Shown: in pieces, positions 24,229 to 33,657 of the stretch
Layout of the letters: every line of letters begins with the position of its first letter
Numbering within the stretch: position 1 is the stretch's first letter
Source: Gammaproteobacteria bacterium
Lineage (GTDB): Bacteria > Pseudomonadota > Gammaproteobacteria > Burkholderiales > Rhodocyclaceae
Length of the DNA stretch: 64,000 nt
Assembly: GCA_018828385.1 (NCBI GenBank)
Contig: JAHJVE010000017.1
Location: 1-64,000 of the forward strand
Direction of reading: 5' to 3'
Notes under the pieces: model-generated
Told to the model about the DNA's origin: nothing
The model's input: only the letters and a program-made list of their open reading frames with translations
The model's database searches: none
Translations under genes and position numbers: made by a program

Positions 24229-26748
24229 ATGGCTCGCACCCTCCTCGCAATCTACCCCCACAGCCCTCGCCGCTACGATGAAATGCTGGCCGCGGACGGC
24301 TCCGTGCGCCCGCACTGGAAGCAGTTCCTCGACCATCTCGATGCGGTGACGCCGGAGGAGATGCGTCGCCGTCTCGATTTTTCCGAGCAGCGCATCCAGG
24401 AAAACGGCGTCACCTACAACGTCTACGCCGATCCGAATGGCGCCGACCGGCCGTGGGCGCTCGATCCGCTGCCGCTCATCATTCCGCCCGACGAGTGGGC
24501 CGAGCTGTCGGCCGCGGTCGCCCAGCGCGCCACCTTGCTCAACGCCATCCTCGACGACCTCTACGGTGAGCAGACCTTGCTTTCCGAAGGTCTTTTGCCG
24601 CCGGCCCTAGTCTATGGCCAGCACGGCTACCTGTGGCCGTGCCGCGGCGTAAAACCACCGGGCGGCATCTGGCTGCACCATTACGCGGTCGATGTGGCGC
24701 GTTCGCCGAACGGCCGCTGGTGGGTCATCGCCGACCGCACGCAGGCGCCGTCGGGGGCGGGGTATGCGCTGGAAAACCGGCTCATCGTCTCGCGCGTTTT
24801 CCCGGAAATGTTCCGCGATCTGCACATCCAGCACCTCGCCGACTTCTTCCGCGACCAGCTCGACGGCCTGACTGCACTGGCCCCGGTCGAGGGCGACGAG
24901 CAGCCGCATATGGTCCTGCTGACGCCCGGGCCGTACAACGAAACCTATTTCGAACACGCCTACCTGGCGCGCTACCTGGGCTTCCCGCTGGTCGAGGGGC
25001 AGGACCTGACGGTGCGTGGCGAAACGGTTTATCTCAAGACCCTGCGCGGTTTGAAGCGCGTGCACGTCATCCTGCGTCGCCAGGACGACGCTTATTGCGA
25101 CCCGCTCGAACTGCGCGGCGAGTCGGCGCTCGGCATTCCCGGCCTGCTCAACGTGGCCCGCGCCGGCCGCGTTGTCATCGCCAATGCGCTGGGCAGCGGC
25201 CTGCTCGCTTCCGGCGCGCTAATGGGCTTCCTGCCCGCGATCTGCCGTCACCTGCTCGGCGAAAAGCTGGCCATGCCGTCGGTCGCGACCTGGTGGTGCG
25301 GCGAGAAACCGGCGCTTGATTACGTCAAGGAAAATTTCGACGATCTGGTCATCAAGCCGGCCTACCCGACGCAGAACATGGAGCCGGTTTTCGGCAACGA
25401 ACTCAAGGGCGAGGCGCGGGCCGAAATGCTGCGCCGCATCGAAGCGCGGCCGCACGCCTACGTCGCCCAGGAAATGGTCAACCTGTCGCAGGCGCCGACC
25501 TGGAGTCGCTCGCACGAACGCCGTCTGCTGGCCCGGCCAGTCGGCCTGCGCGCCTACGCGGTGACGACGCCGGACGGTTATTCGGTGATGCCGGGCGGTC
25601 TGGCCCGGGTGACGACGGCCGCCGGCACGCGCATCATCTCGATGCAGCGCGGCGGCGCTTCGAAGGATGCGTGGGTGATGACCAGCGGCCCGGTCAGCCA
25701 GTTTTCCCTGCTCAAGCCGTCGGTCGGCGTGCGCGACCTGGTGCGGGCGGGGTCCAACCTGACCTCGCGCGTCGTTGAAAACCTGTTCTGGCTCGGCCGT
25801 TATTCGGAGCGCTTCGACGACAGCGCGCGCATGTTGCGCGTCGCCCTGTCGCGCGTCGTCGGCGGCGGCGGGCAGAAAACGCCGGTAGTCATCGCCGTCA
25901 TGGAACTGGCCCGCCGGCTCGGCGTGCTGCCCAAGCCGGAAGAGGATGCCGAGGTCAAGGAGGGCGGCGAGCACGAGTTGCTCGAGGCGATTTACGACCC
26001 AGAGCAACCGGGCAGCCTGGCCTGTAATATCCGCTCGCTGATGTGGTCGGCAACGCATGTCCGCGAACGACTGTCGCTCGACCACTGGCACTCGCTCAAC
26101 CGCCTGCAGCGCGATCAGCAGGCGGCGCTCAAGATACACCCGACGCTAACCGAAGCGATCGCCTTCCTCGATCGCGTGCTCGGCGTCTCGTCGTCGCTGA
26201 CCGGTTTCGCCATGGACAACATGACGCGCGACGATGGCTGGCGTTTCCTGTTCATCGGTCGCCGGCTCGAACGGCTTTCCTTCCTGGCCCTGACGCTGGC
26301 TCATTTCCTGCGCATGCCGGCGGCGCGCAGCCAGGGCTCGCTCGAATGGCTGCTCGAACTGTCCGACTCGATCATCACCTACCGCTCGCGCTACTCGCGT
26401 CAGCCGGAGCTGTTGCCGGTCGTCGACCTGCTCGTTTTCGACGAGAGCAACCCGCACGGCGTGATCTTCCAGGCCACCGTGCTCGGCAACTACCTGGAGC
26501 GCATGAAGCGCGAACTCGGCGATGATTTCGGTGCCGGCCTGTCCACCGCGCTGGCCGACCTGCAGGCCTTCGACCTGCGCCGCCTGGAAAACATCCAGTT
26601 CGACAGCGCCCGCGACTACTCGCACTGCGAAGCGCTGGCCGACCTCCTGCACGGCCTCGATAGCGCCGCCACTCAGCTTTCCGAAGCGCTCGGCATGCGC
26701 TACTTCACCCATGTCGGCGACGTCAGCCGGCAGACGATGGCGGTCTGA
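24229..26748 (+). CDS. Circularly permuted ATP-grasp / alpha-E fusion protein
   Basis: 839 residues. The first ~480 residues are a circularly permuted ATP-grasp domain (DUF404/DUF407 type) with YNVYADPNGADRPWALDPLPLII and DDLVIKPAYPTQNMEPVFG. The rest is a DUF403/alpha-E domain that begins at SNLTSRVVENLFWLGRYSERFDD, its signature. ATP-grasp enzymes form amide or peptide bonds through acyl phosphates. In many genomes these two parts are separate genes; here they are one polypeptide. It is followed 2 bp later by the second transglutaminase. Confidence 0.9.
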   Translation: MARTLLAIYPHSPRRYDEMLAADGSVRPHWKQFLDHLDAVTPEEMRRRLDFSEQRIQENGVTYNVYADPNGADRPWALDPLPLIIPPDEWAELSAAVAQRATLLNAILDDLYGEQTLLSEGLLPPALVYGQHGYLWPCRGVKPPGGIWLHHYAVDVARSPNGRWWVIADRTQAPSGAGYALENRLIVSRVFPEMFRDLHIQHLADFFRDQLDGLTALAPVEGDEQPHMVLLTPGPYNETYFEHAYLARYLGFPLVEGQDLTVRGETVYLKTLRGLKRVHVILRRQDDAYCDPLELRGESALGIPGLLNVARAGRVVIANALGSGLLASGALMGFLPAICRHLLGEKLAMPSVATWWCGEKPALDYVKENFDDLVIKPAYPTQNMEPVFGNELKGEARAEMLRRIEARPHAYVAQEMVNLSQAPTWSRSHERRLLARPVGLRAYAVTTPDGYSVMPGGLARVTTAAGTRIISMQRGGASKDAWVMTSGPVSQFSLLKPSVGVRDLVRAGSNLTSRVVENLFWLGRYSERFDDSARMLRVALSRVVGGGGQKTPVVIAVMELARRLGVLPKPEEDAEVKEGGEHELLEAIYDPEQPGSLACNIRSLMWSATHVRERLSLDHWHSLNRLQRDQQAALKIHPTLTEAIAFLDRVLGVSSSLTGFAMDNMTRDDGWRFLFIGRRLERLSFLALTLAHFLRMPAARSQGSLEWLLELSDSIITYRSRYSRQPELLPVVDLLVFDESNPHGVIFQATVLGNYLERMKRELGDDFGAGLSTALADLQAFDLRRLENIQFDSARDYSHCEALADLLHGLDSAATQLSEALGMRYFTHVGDVSRQTMAV

Positions 26749-26750
26749 GC

Positions 26751-27719
26751 ATGCAACCCGTCCGTTACCGCGTCCTGCACGAAACCCGCTACGACTATGG
26801 CAGCAACGTTTCGCTGTCGCAGCAGCAGTTGCACCTGTCGCCGCGCATCCTCGAATGGCAGCAGGTCGAGGAACAGCGCATCGACATCGAACCGGTGCCG
26901 ACCTGGCGACGCGACGGCCAGGACGTTTTCGGCAATCCGGTGACCTGGATGGCCTTCCACGCCCCGCACGACGCGCTGCTTATCCGCTCGGTCATGACCG
27001 TGGCCGTCATGCCCCACCAGCCCAAGGATCTCGAGGCCTCGCTGCCTTGGGAGGAACTGCGCGACCGCCTGGCCTACGACTCGACCGATCCGGTGCCGGC
27101 CGATCTCGATGCGACGCGCTTCCTTTTCGAAAGCCCGCACGTCCGCGTCAAGCACGAGCTGGCCGATTATGCCGCCGACTGCTTCCCGCCCGACACCCCG
27201 GTGCTGGTTGGCGCGCAGGCCCTGATGGCCAAGATTTTCCGCGAATTCACCTTCGACCCGGAGGCGACCACGGTGTCCACACCGGTCCTCGAGGTGCTCG
27301 AGAACAAGCGCGGCGTCTGCCAGGATTTTGCCCATCTGATGATCGCCTGCCTGCGGGCGCTCGGCTTGTCTGCCCGCTATGTCAGCGGCTACCTGCTGAC
27401 CCGTCCGCCTCCTGGCAAGCCGCGGCTGATCGGCGCCGACGCCTCGCACGCCTGGGTTTCCGTCTATGCCCCGGACGGTGAAAACGACTGGGTGGATTTC
27501 GATCCGACCAATAATCTGCTGCCCAATACCGAGCACATCACGCTCGCCTTCGGCCGCGATTTCTCCGACATTTCCCCGCTGCGCGGCATCATTCTCGGCG
27601 GTGGCGGCACCGAGCCGGACGTCGCGGTGACGGTCGTCCCGCTCGACGAGGAGGAGCTGCCGAGCGAACTGCGCGACCCGGCAGGCGACCCGCCGGAATC
27701 CACCGCGGACGACCAATGA
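26751..27719 (+). CDS. Transglutaminase-like cysteine protease family protein
   Basis: 322 residues. The N-terminal Bact_transglu_N domain opens VRYRVLHETRYDYGSNVSLSQQ. The catalytic triad is Cys190 in GVCQDFAHLMIACLRALG, the His of ASHAWVSVY and the Asp of WVDFDPTNN. No signal peptide, so it should work in the cytosol with the ATP-grasp partner. Its C-terminal tail (about 290-322) is acidic and Pro-rich. Its stop overlaps the flavoprotein start by 4 bp. Confidence 0.9.
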   Translation: MQPVRYRVLHETRYDYGSNVSLSQQQLHLSPRILEWQQVEEQRIDIEPVPTWRRDGQDVFGNPVTWMAFHAPHDALLIRSVMTVAVMPHQPKDLEASLPWEELRDRLAYDSTDPVPADLDATRFLFESPHVRVKHELADYAADCFPPDTPVLVGAQALMAKIFREFTFDPEATTVSTPVLEVLENKRGVCQDFAHLMIACLRALGLSARYVSGYLLTRPPPGKPRLIGADASHAWVSVYAPDGENDWVDFDPTNNLLPNTEHITLAFGRDFSDISPLRGIILGGGGTEPDVAVTVVPLDEEELPSELRDPAGDPPESTADDQ

Positions 27720-28948
27720 CCCGGCGCGTCGCCATCATCGGCGGCGGCCCGGCCGGCCTCATGGCGGCCGAAATGCTTGCGGCGGCCGACCCTACGGTCA
27801 ACCCGAAAAAAATCGAGATTTTCGAAGCCATGCCCTCGGTCGGCCGCAAGTTTTTGATGGCCGGCAAGGGCGGCATGAACATCACGCACTCCGAGCCGCT
27901 GGTCGATTTCATCGGGCGCTACGGCGAACGGGCGGGGCACATCGCCCCGCTGCTCGATGCCTTCGGACCGAGCCAACTGCGCGAGTGGATTCACGGCCTC
28001 GGCATCGCCACCTTCGTCGGCACCTCGGGCCGGGTCTTTCCGACCGACATGAAAGCCGCCCCGCTGCTCCGCGCCTGGCTGCATCGCCTGCGCGGGCAGG
28101 GCGTGGCGTTTCACGTGCGGCATCGCTGGCTGGGCTGGGCGGCCGACGGCAGGCTGCGTTTCGCGACGCCGGCCGGCGAAATCGCGGTGCAGGCCGATGC
28201 GGTCATTCTGGCCCTCGGTGGCGGCAGCTGGGCCAAGCTCGGTTCGGATGGCGCTTGGGTGCCGACGCTGGTCGACCGCGGCATAGCGGTGGCTCCGCTC
28301 AAGCCGGCCAACTGCGGTTTCGACGTAGCGTGGAGCTCGTATTTCCGCGAACGCTTCGCCGGCGCCCCGGTCAAGGCCGTCACCGCCCATTGCTACGGTC
28401 AACCGGAAAAAAAGGGCGAATTCAACATCACCGCAACGGGCATCGAAGGCGGCCTGATCTACGCCGTCTCGGCTCCCTTGCGCGATGCGCTGGACCGCGA
28501 CGGCAGCGCCGTGCTGAACCTCGATCTGGCTCCCGGGCGCAGCCTGGAAAAGCTTACCGCCGATCTCGCCCGGCCGCGCGGCCGCGATTCGCTGTCCAAT
28601 CACCTGCGCCGGCATGCCGGCATCGAAGGCGTCAAGGCCGGCTTGCTGCGCGAATTTTGTTCGCCGGAGACGCTCAACATGCCGAGCCCTCTGGCCGCCG
28701 CGATCAAGGCCTTGCCGCTGGCCGTGACGGCCACCCGGCCGCTCGACGAAGCGATCAGCACAGCCGGCGGAGTGGCTTTCGAGGGCCTCGACGAAAACCT
28801 CATGGTGCGCCGCCAGCCCGGCCTTTTCTGCGCCGGCGAAATGCTCGACTGGGAGGCGCCGACTGGCGGCTACCTGCTCACCGCCTGCCTGGCCAGCGGC
28901 CAGGCGGCCGGGCTTGGGGCCAGCCGCTGGCTGGCTGGCGAGGCTTAA
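27716..28948 (+). CDS. HI0933-like flavoprotein (TIGR03862 type)
   Basis: 410 residues. FAD Rossmann motif GGGPAG is at 9-14, then [20 protein letters not shown] (about 42-61), [12 protein letters not shown] (about 168-179) and the closing [16 protein letters not shown]. It shares the HI0933 fold with the protein at 4563. Two copies of the dispersed 40-bp element are read in frame: one as [13 protein letters not shown], between the dinucleotide-binding helix and strand 2, the other as [13 protein letters not shown] in the middle domain. Both seem to lengthen surface turns. It is coupled to the transglutaminase by an ATGA overlap, yet a functional link is not established. Confidence 0.87.
   Translation: MTRRVAIIGGGPAGLMAAEMLAAADPTVNPKKIEIFEAMPSVGRKFLMAGKGGMNITHSEPLVDFIGRYGERAGHIAPLLDAFGPSQLREWIHGLGIATFVGTSGRVFPTDMKAAPLLRAWLHRLRGQGVAFHVRHRWLGWAADGRLRFATPAGEIAVQADAVILALGGGSWAKLGSDGAWVPTLVDRGIAVAPLKPANCGFDVAWSSYFRERFAGAPVKAVTAHCYGQPEKKGEFNITATGIEGGLIYAVSAPLRDALDRDGSAVLNLDLAPGRSLEKLTADLARPRGRDSLSNHLRRHAGIEGVKAGLLREFCSPETLNMPSPLAAAIKALPLAVTATRPLDEAISTAGGVAFEGLDENLMVRRQPGLFCAGEMLDWEAPTGGYLLTACLASGQAAGLGASRWLAGEA
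27791..27824 (+). repeat. Dispersed 40-bp element, copy 7 (in CDS)
   Basis: CCTACGGTCAACCCG, seven A, TCGAG, ATTTTCG. It is read in the plus frame as [12 protein letters not shown] near the N-terminus of the flavoprotein. Confidence 0.82.
28390..28424 (+). repeat. Dispersed 40-bp element, copy 8 (in CDS)
   Basis: TTGCTACGGTCAACCGG, seven A, GGGCG, AATTCAACAT. It is read as [12 protein letters not shown] in the same flavoprotein as copy 7, but in a different reading frame of the element. Confidence 0.82.
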
Positions 28949-31900
28949 GGCTTTCCGGCCGGGGCCGCCTTGTCGAGGCGGGCCAGCGCCCCTTCGAAGT
29001 CGAACGAGGCGACACTTTCCTCGAATCTGGGGAAATCCTTGCCGAGCACGGTCATGAGTGTTTTGGCCTGCTGGCGGACGGTGTCCTGAACGCTCATTTC
29101 ACCCTGCTGCAAATCATGCCGGAGCCGCTCGACCAGGGTCCTGGTTGCCGCGGCGTCACCGGCATCGTCCCCGGCCGGCACGGGCTGGGCGAAGGCGGCC
29201 AGCTGTTTGCGCAATGAGGCGTAGGCTTGCTCGGTGGCGGCGATGAGCGGCTCGACGATGGCCATTTCCCGCCCTTCCTTGATCGCTATTTCGAGGTCCA
29301 TCGAGGTCTTGTTGATATGTATGGCGCCCAGCGTGGCGGAGACGCCTTTCAGCGAATGGGCCAGGCGGCGGGCCTCGTCGCGGTTGCCAGCGGCGAGGTT
29401 GCTGCGGATGCGGAAAAAATCGTCGCCGTGGTTTTCGGTAAATTTGCCGAGCAGTCGCAGATAGCTGTCTATCCGGCCGCGCACGGCCTGCAGGCCGAAA
29501 TTGCTGTCCAGTCCGACAACCCGTGCCAGTTCGCTGCTGTCGGCGGCAGCGGTCACGCTGACCGGCGGCATGGGCGGCGACATGGGCGACACGATGGGCA
29601 GCCAGCGGGCCAGGGCGGCAAAAAGTATGTTCGGCGCCACCGGTTTGGCAATGTGATCGTTCATGCCGGCGGCCAGGCAGGTGTCGCGGTCCGCATCGAA
29701 GGCATTGGCCGTCATGGCGATGATCGGAATGTTTTGCCAGCCGTGCAGGGCGCGAATCCGGCGGGTGGCGTCGAGGCCATCCATGACCGGCATCTGCATG
29801 TCCATGAGGACCAGGTCGTAATGGCGTCGGCGCGCCATCTCGAGCGCCTGGGCGCCATCGACGGCATGGTCGACTTTGAGCCCGGCCGAGAGCAGCAATT
29901 CGCTGGCCACCTCGGCATTGATGGCATTGTCTTCGGCCATCAGGACATGGGCGCCGCGCTGGTGGCCGGGGGCCGGGCCGGCAACGGCGCCGGCGGGCGC
30001 CGCCTGGTCGGCATTGGCGATACCGAGGCGGGCCGTGAACCAGAAGGTGCTGCCCTTGCCGAGTTCGCTGTCGACGCCGATTTCGCCATGCATGGCCTCG
30101 GCCAGCCGGCGGCTGATGGCCAGGCCGAGGCCGGTCCCGCCGTAGCGGCGCGTGGTCGAGGTGTCGCCCTGTTCGAAGGGCAGGAAGAGTTTGGCCAGCC
30201 CCTCGCGGGAAATCCCGATGCCGGTGTCGGCCACTTCGCAGCGGATCACGGCCCGGCCTTCGCTGCGTTCGAGCAGGCGCATGCGGACGGCTATCCTGCC
30301 GTGGTGGGTGAACTTGATGGCGTTGGACAGGAAATTGAGCAATATCTGCTGGATGCGCAGCGGATCGCCGAGCAGGGTCGGCGGCAGGGCCGGGTCGATC
30401 TCGCAATGGATCGGCAGATGCCGGGCCTGGGCCCGAACGGCAACCATCTCGCAGGTGCTGGCGCAGATGCTGTCGAGCGAGAAGCCGGTGTTTTCCAGCT
30501 GCAGCTTGCCGGCCTCGATCTTGGAAATGTCGAGAACGTCGTTGATGATGGTCATCAGGTGCTGGGCCGCATCGGCCACCTTGCCCAGGCGATCCTGCTG
30601 CTCGGGGCTGCCGGCGCTGCGTTGGGCAATGTGGGTGAGGCCGATGATGGCGTTCATCGGCGTGCGGATTTCGTGACTGATATTGGCCAGGAAGGCACTC
30701 TTGGCCCGGCTCGCCGATTCCGCCTCGTTCTTGGCCCGGATGAGTTGCTCGGTGCGGTCGGCGACCAGCGTTTCGAGGTGCAGGCGATAGTTTTCGAGTT
30801 CGGACTGGGTGCGCTTTTTCTCGGTGACGTCTTCCTTGATGCCGAGATAGTGGGTGATCATCCCATCCTGCTGGCGCACTGGCGAGATGATGGCGAATTC
30901 GGTGAAGATCGATCCATCCTTGCGCTGGTTGATGAACTCGCCGCGCCAGGTCTCGCCCTTGCCCAGGGTAGCCCACAGATCGATATAGGTTTCGTTGGGT
31001 GTCTGCTTGGAGTGCAGGAGGCTCGGTTTTATGCCAATGACTTCTTCGCGCCCGTAACCGGTGTTGCTGACGAAGGCGTCGTTGACGTACTCGATCTCGG
31101 CATCGGTGTTGGTAATGACGATGCTGTGCGGACTCTGCTCGATGGCCAGCGACAGTTTGCTCAATTGCTCCTCGGCGAGATGGCGCTCGGTCACGTCCTG
31201 CACCGTGCCGACGGCAAAAACGGCCTGGCCCGACGGGGCAAAACGGACATGCGCCCGCTCGCGCACCCAGCGGATGTCCTGGCCGACCACGATGCGATGC
31301 TCGCTGTCGTAACTGGCGCCCTGCAGGGCGGCCTGCCAGTCGGCCAGGACGCGCTCGCGGTCGTCGGGGTGGATGCGGTCGACGAAGTCGGCCAGATGCA
31401 AGGGATGGTCCTCGGTCAGCCCGAAAATCTGGTAAACCTCGGCGCTCCAGTTCAGCTTGTCAGCGACGATGTCGAGCCTCCAGCTGCCGAGGTGGGCGAC
31501 GGCCTGGGCTTCTTTCAGCTCGGCCTCGCTCTGGCTCAGGCGCTGTTCGAACAATTTGCGTTCAGTGATGTCCTGGCTCGTGCCGAACAGCCGGCTAACC
31601 CGCCGATCGTTGCCGAAGGCGAGTTGGCCGACGGTGTGTATCCAGCGTTCCTGCCCGTCGTTGCGGCGGATCAGTCGGTATTCGGCGTCGAAGGGCTGGC
31701 CGCCGCGGAAGACGTGGTCGCGCGAGTAATCGCTCATGCGGCCCCGGTCTTCGGGGTGAATCAGCCGCCGCCAGCCTTCGGTGTCGAGCAATTCGCCCGG
31801 TGCAATGCCGAAGATCTCGTTGTGCGTCGGAGAGCCGGTCAATGTATTGGTGGCAGCCTCGAAAGTGAAGTGGCCAAGCCGCGCCAGACGCTGCGCCTGG

Positions 31901-33657
31901 AGCAGCATGGCCTCGCTCTGGGCCAGCGTTTGCCGCGAGCGCTGCATGCTCAGGCCGAGCCCGAGTTCGCTGGCGAGGTCGCAGAGCAGGGCGATTTCCT
32001 CGTCGTCGAACGGGTCGACCGTAGCGGAATAGAGGCTGAGGACGCCGATGATCCGGCCGTCGACGCGCAGCGGGAGGGCAATCGTCGCGCAAAATCCCTG
32101 GGCCTGGGCGGCGACGCGCCATGGCGCGAAGGATGGATCCTGCCCGATGTCGCGGACGATGGCCGGTACCCCGCTGCGGGCAGCCCGGCCGCTTGGCCCC
32201 CGGCCGCTTGGCGTGTCGTCCCAGCTGATTTTCAGATCGTCCAGATAGGGGGAGCAAAGCCCGGAACAGGCGGTCGGAACAATGCGCTTTTTTTCGTCGT
32301 GGACGAGCTCGCCGACCCAGGCCATGTGATAGCCGCCGATATCGACAGCCACCGAACAGGCCTCGGTCAGCATGTGTTTTTCGTCGTTGTGGCGGACCAG
32401 GGCCTGGGCGATGCCGCTCATCATGCGCAGGGCCCTGTTCTGGCGGGTAATTTGCTGGCGAGTGATCTGGCGTTCGGTAATGTCGCTGACGACGCCGGCC
32501 GTGATGCTCGGGCTGCCGTTTTCATGGCGCTCGACGACGCAGCTGCGATCGTCGACCCACAGCCAGCGTCCGTCGTGGTGCCGGATCCGGTATTCGATGA
32601 CCCGGGCGTGGTCCTTTTGGCCCTTCTTGTCGTAGCTTGCGGTGCTCAGCAAATGCCGGTCGTCGGCATGGATGGTGGCCATCCATTCGGCTTTCGTTTG
32701 CGGCGCGTCGGCGCGGCGGTGGCCGAGCATGGCGAGGAGACCGTCGCTGGCGATCAGGGCGCCGGACTGATGGCTGTATTCCCAGCTGCCGGCCGAGGCG
32801 CCGTCGAGGGCCAGGCGCAAATGGGTTTCGAGGCGCAGGCGATCGCGTTCCTGCTGCACCTGCTCCATCGCCGTTTCCAGTCGCTCGACGGCCAGTTGCT
32901 CAAATAGCCGGTGCTGACTGATGACGCCGAGAATCCGTCCGTCATCGGCCAGGACAACCATGTGGCGGAGGCGGAAATGATTCATCGCTTCGAGGGCGGC
33001 GGTCACCGTGTCGTCGACATGAATGCTGCGCAGGGGGGTGCTCATGGCCTGAAGCAGGGTGACGCCATGCGGTTCTTGGTGGGTGGTGATGAGGCGCGGA
33101 ATGTCGCGTTCGGTGATGATGCCGAGCGCTTTTCCGTCGGCAATGACAATGAGGTAATCGGCGGCTTGCCGAACCATGCTGGCCAGGGCGTCGCCCAGCG
33201 TGGCTGCTGGCGGCAAACTCGGCACGTTGCGATCCATGATGCCTTCCAGCGTGCGCAGGTGACGGAAGGCTTCGCTGCCCAGGCGCTGGCGGAAATCGGT
33301 TTCGCTGACGATGCCGCAAACCAGGCCGGAGGCATCGACGACGACGAGATGGCGGATGCCATGTTTCTCGACCAGGTTCCGGGCGCTGGCCAGGTCGAGA
33401 TCGGCCGGGGCGGTGATCAGCGGACGCGACATGACGGCATCGAGACGAACGTCGCCCGACTGATGCTCGTTCAGGGAGCGCAGGATATTGCTTTCGGTGA
33501 TGATGCCCAGGGCTTTGCCATCGACCATGACGAGCAGGCTGGAAATGTGCTCCCCGGCCATCAGCCGGGCAGCTTCGCGCAGGGTGGCGTGCGGTGGCAA
33601 GCTGCGCACTGCGCTGGTCATGATCTCGTGGAGCGTGGTCGAGGGGGGGGCGCTCAT
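28945..33657 (-). CDS. CBS-PAS-GAF hybrid histidine kinase with receiver and Hpt
   Basis: 1570 residues, no membrane segment. Four CBS domains form two Bateman modules (about 8-125 and 135-255) with repeats such as [19 protein letters not shown]. Then come a PAS (270-395), a GAF (410-575) and three more PAS domains (590-965). The kinase core has His995 in [12 protein letters not shown]. The receiver has Asp1286 in LVLMDMQMP and the Hpt has His1434 in [12 protein letters not shown], with a further ~70-residue tail. CBS modules usually bind adenine nucleotides, so it may couple energy state to a phosphorelay (inference). Its ATG overlaps the stop of the preceding kinase by 4 bp. Confidence 0.9.
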   Translation of the reverse strand: MSAPPSTTLHEIMTSAVRSLPPHATLREAARLMAGEHISSLLVMVDGKALGIITESNILRSLNEHQSGDVRLDAVMSRPLITAPADLDLASARNLVEKHGIRHLVVVDASGLVCGIVSETDFRQRLGSEAFRHLRTLEGIMDRNVPSLPPAATLGDALASMVRQAADYLIVIADGKALGIITERDIPRLITTHQEPHGVTLLQAMSTPLRSIHVDDTVTAALEAMNHFRLRHMVVLADDGRILGVISQHRLFEQLAVERLETAMEQVQQERDRLRLETHLRLALDGASAGSWEYSHQSGALIASDGLLAMLGHRRADAPQTKAEWMATIHADDRHLLSTASYDKKGQKDHARVIEYRIRHHDGRWLWVDDRSCVVERHENGSPSITAGVVSDITERQITRQQITRQNRALRMMSGIAQALVRHNDEKHMLTEACSVAVDIGGYHMAWVGELVHDEKKRIVPTACSGLCSPYLDDLKISWDDTPSGRGPSGRAARSGVPAIVRDIGQDPSFAPWRVAAQAQGFCATIALPLRVDGRIIGVLSLYSATVDPFDDEEIALLCDLASELGLGLSMQRSRQTLAQSEAMLLQAQRLARLGHFTFEAATNTLTGSPTHNEIFGIAPGELLDTEGWRRLIHPEDRGRMSDYSRDHVFRGGQPFDAEYRLIRRNDGQERWIHTVGQLAFGNDRRVSRLFGTSQDITERKLFEQRLSQSEAELKEAQAVAHLGSWRLDIVADKLNWSAEVYQIFGLTEDHPLHLADFVDRIHPDDRERVLADWQAALQGASYDSEHRIVVGQDIRWVRERAHVRFAPSGQAVFAVGTVQDVTERHLAEEQLSKLSLAIEQSPHSIVITNTDAEIEYVNDAFVSNTGYGREEVIGIKPSLLHSKQTPNETYIDLWATLGKGETWRGEFINQRKDGSIFTEFAIISPVRQQDGMITHYLGIKEDVTEKKRTQSELENYRLHLETLVADRTEQLIRAKNEAESASRAKSAFLANISHEIRTPMNAIIGLTHIAQRSAGSPEQQDRLGKVADAAQHLMTIINDVLDISKIEAGKLQLENTGFSLDSICASTCEMVAVRAQARHLPIHCEIDPALPPTLLGDPLRIQQILLNFLSNAIKFTHHGRIAVRMRLLERSEGRAVIRCEVADTGIGISREGLAKLFLPFEQGDTSTTRRYGGTGLGLAISRRLAEAMHGEIGVDSELGKGSTFWFTARLGIANADQAAPAGAVAGPAPGHQRGAHVLMAEDNAINAEVASELLLSAGLKVDHAVDGAQALEMARRRHYDLVLMDMQMPVMDGLDATRRIRALHGWQNIPIIAMTANAFDADRDTCLAAGMNDHIAKPVAPNILFAALARWLPIVSPMSPPMPPVSVTAAADSSELARVVGLDSNFGLQAVRGRIDSYLRLLGKFTENHGDDFFRIRSNLAAGNRDEARRLAHSLKGVSATLGAIHINKTSMDLEIAIKEGREMAIVEPLIAATEQAYASLRKQLAAFAQPVPAGDDAGDAAATRTLVERLRHDLQQGEMSVQDTVRQQAKTLMTVLGKDFPRFEESVASFDFEGALARLDKAAPAGKP

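Noticed and set aside
31996..32028. GCTACGGTCGACCCG on the minus strand of the CBS kinase
   Set aside because: The core matches, but no A/T tracts follow, and the residues ([14 protein letters not shown]) are ordinary GAF sequence.
29227..32907. 1226-codon open frame opposite the CBS hybrid kinase
   Set aside because: It is antisense to a gene with complete, ordered domains. Long antisense frames are expected with this GC-rich codon use.
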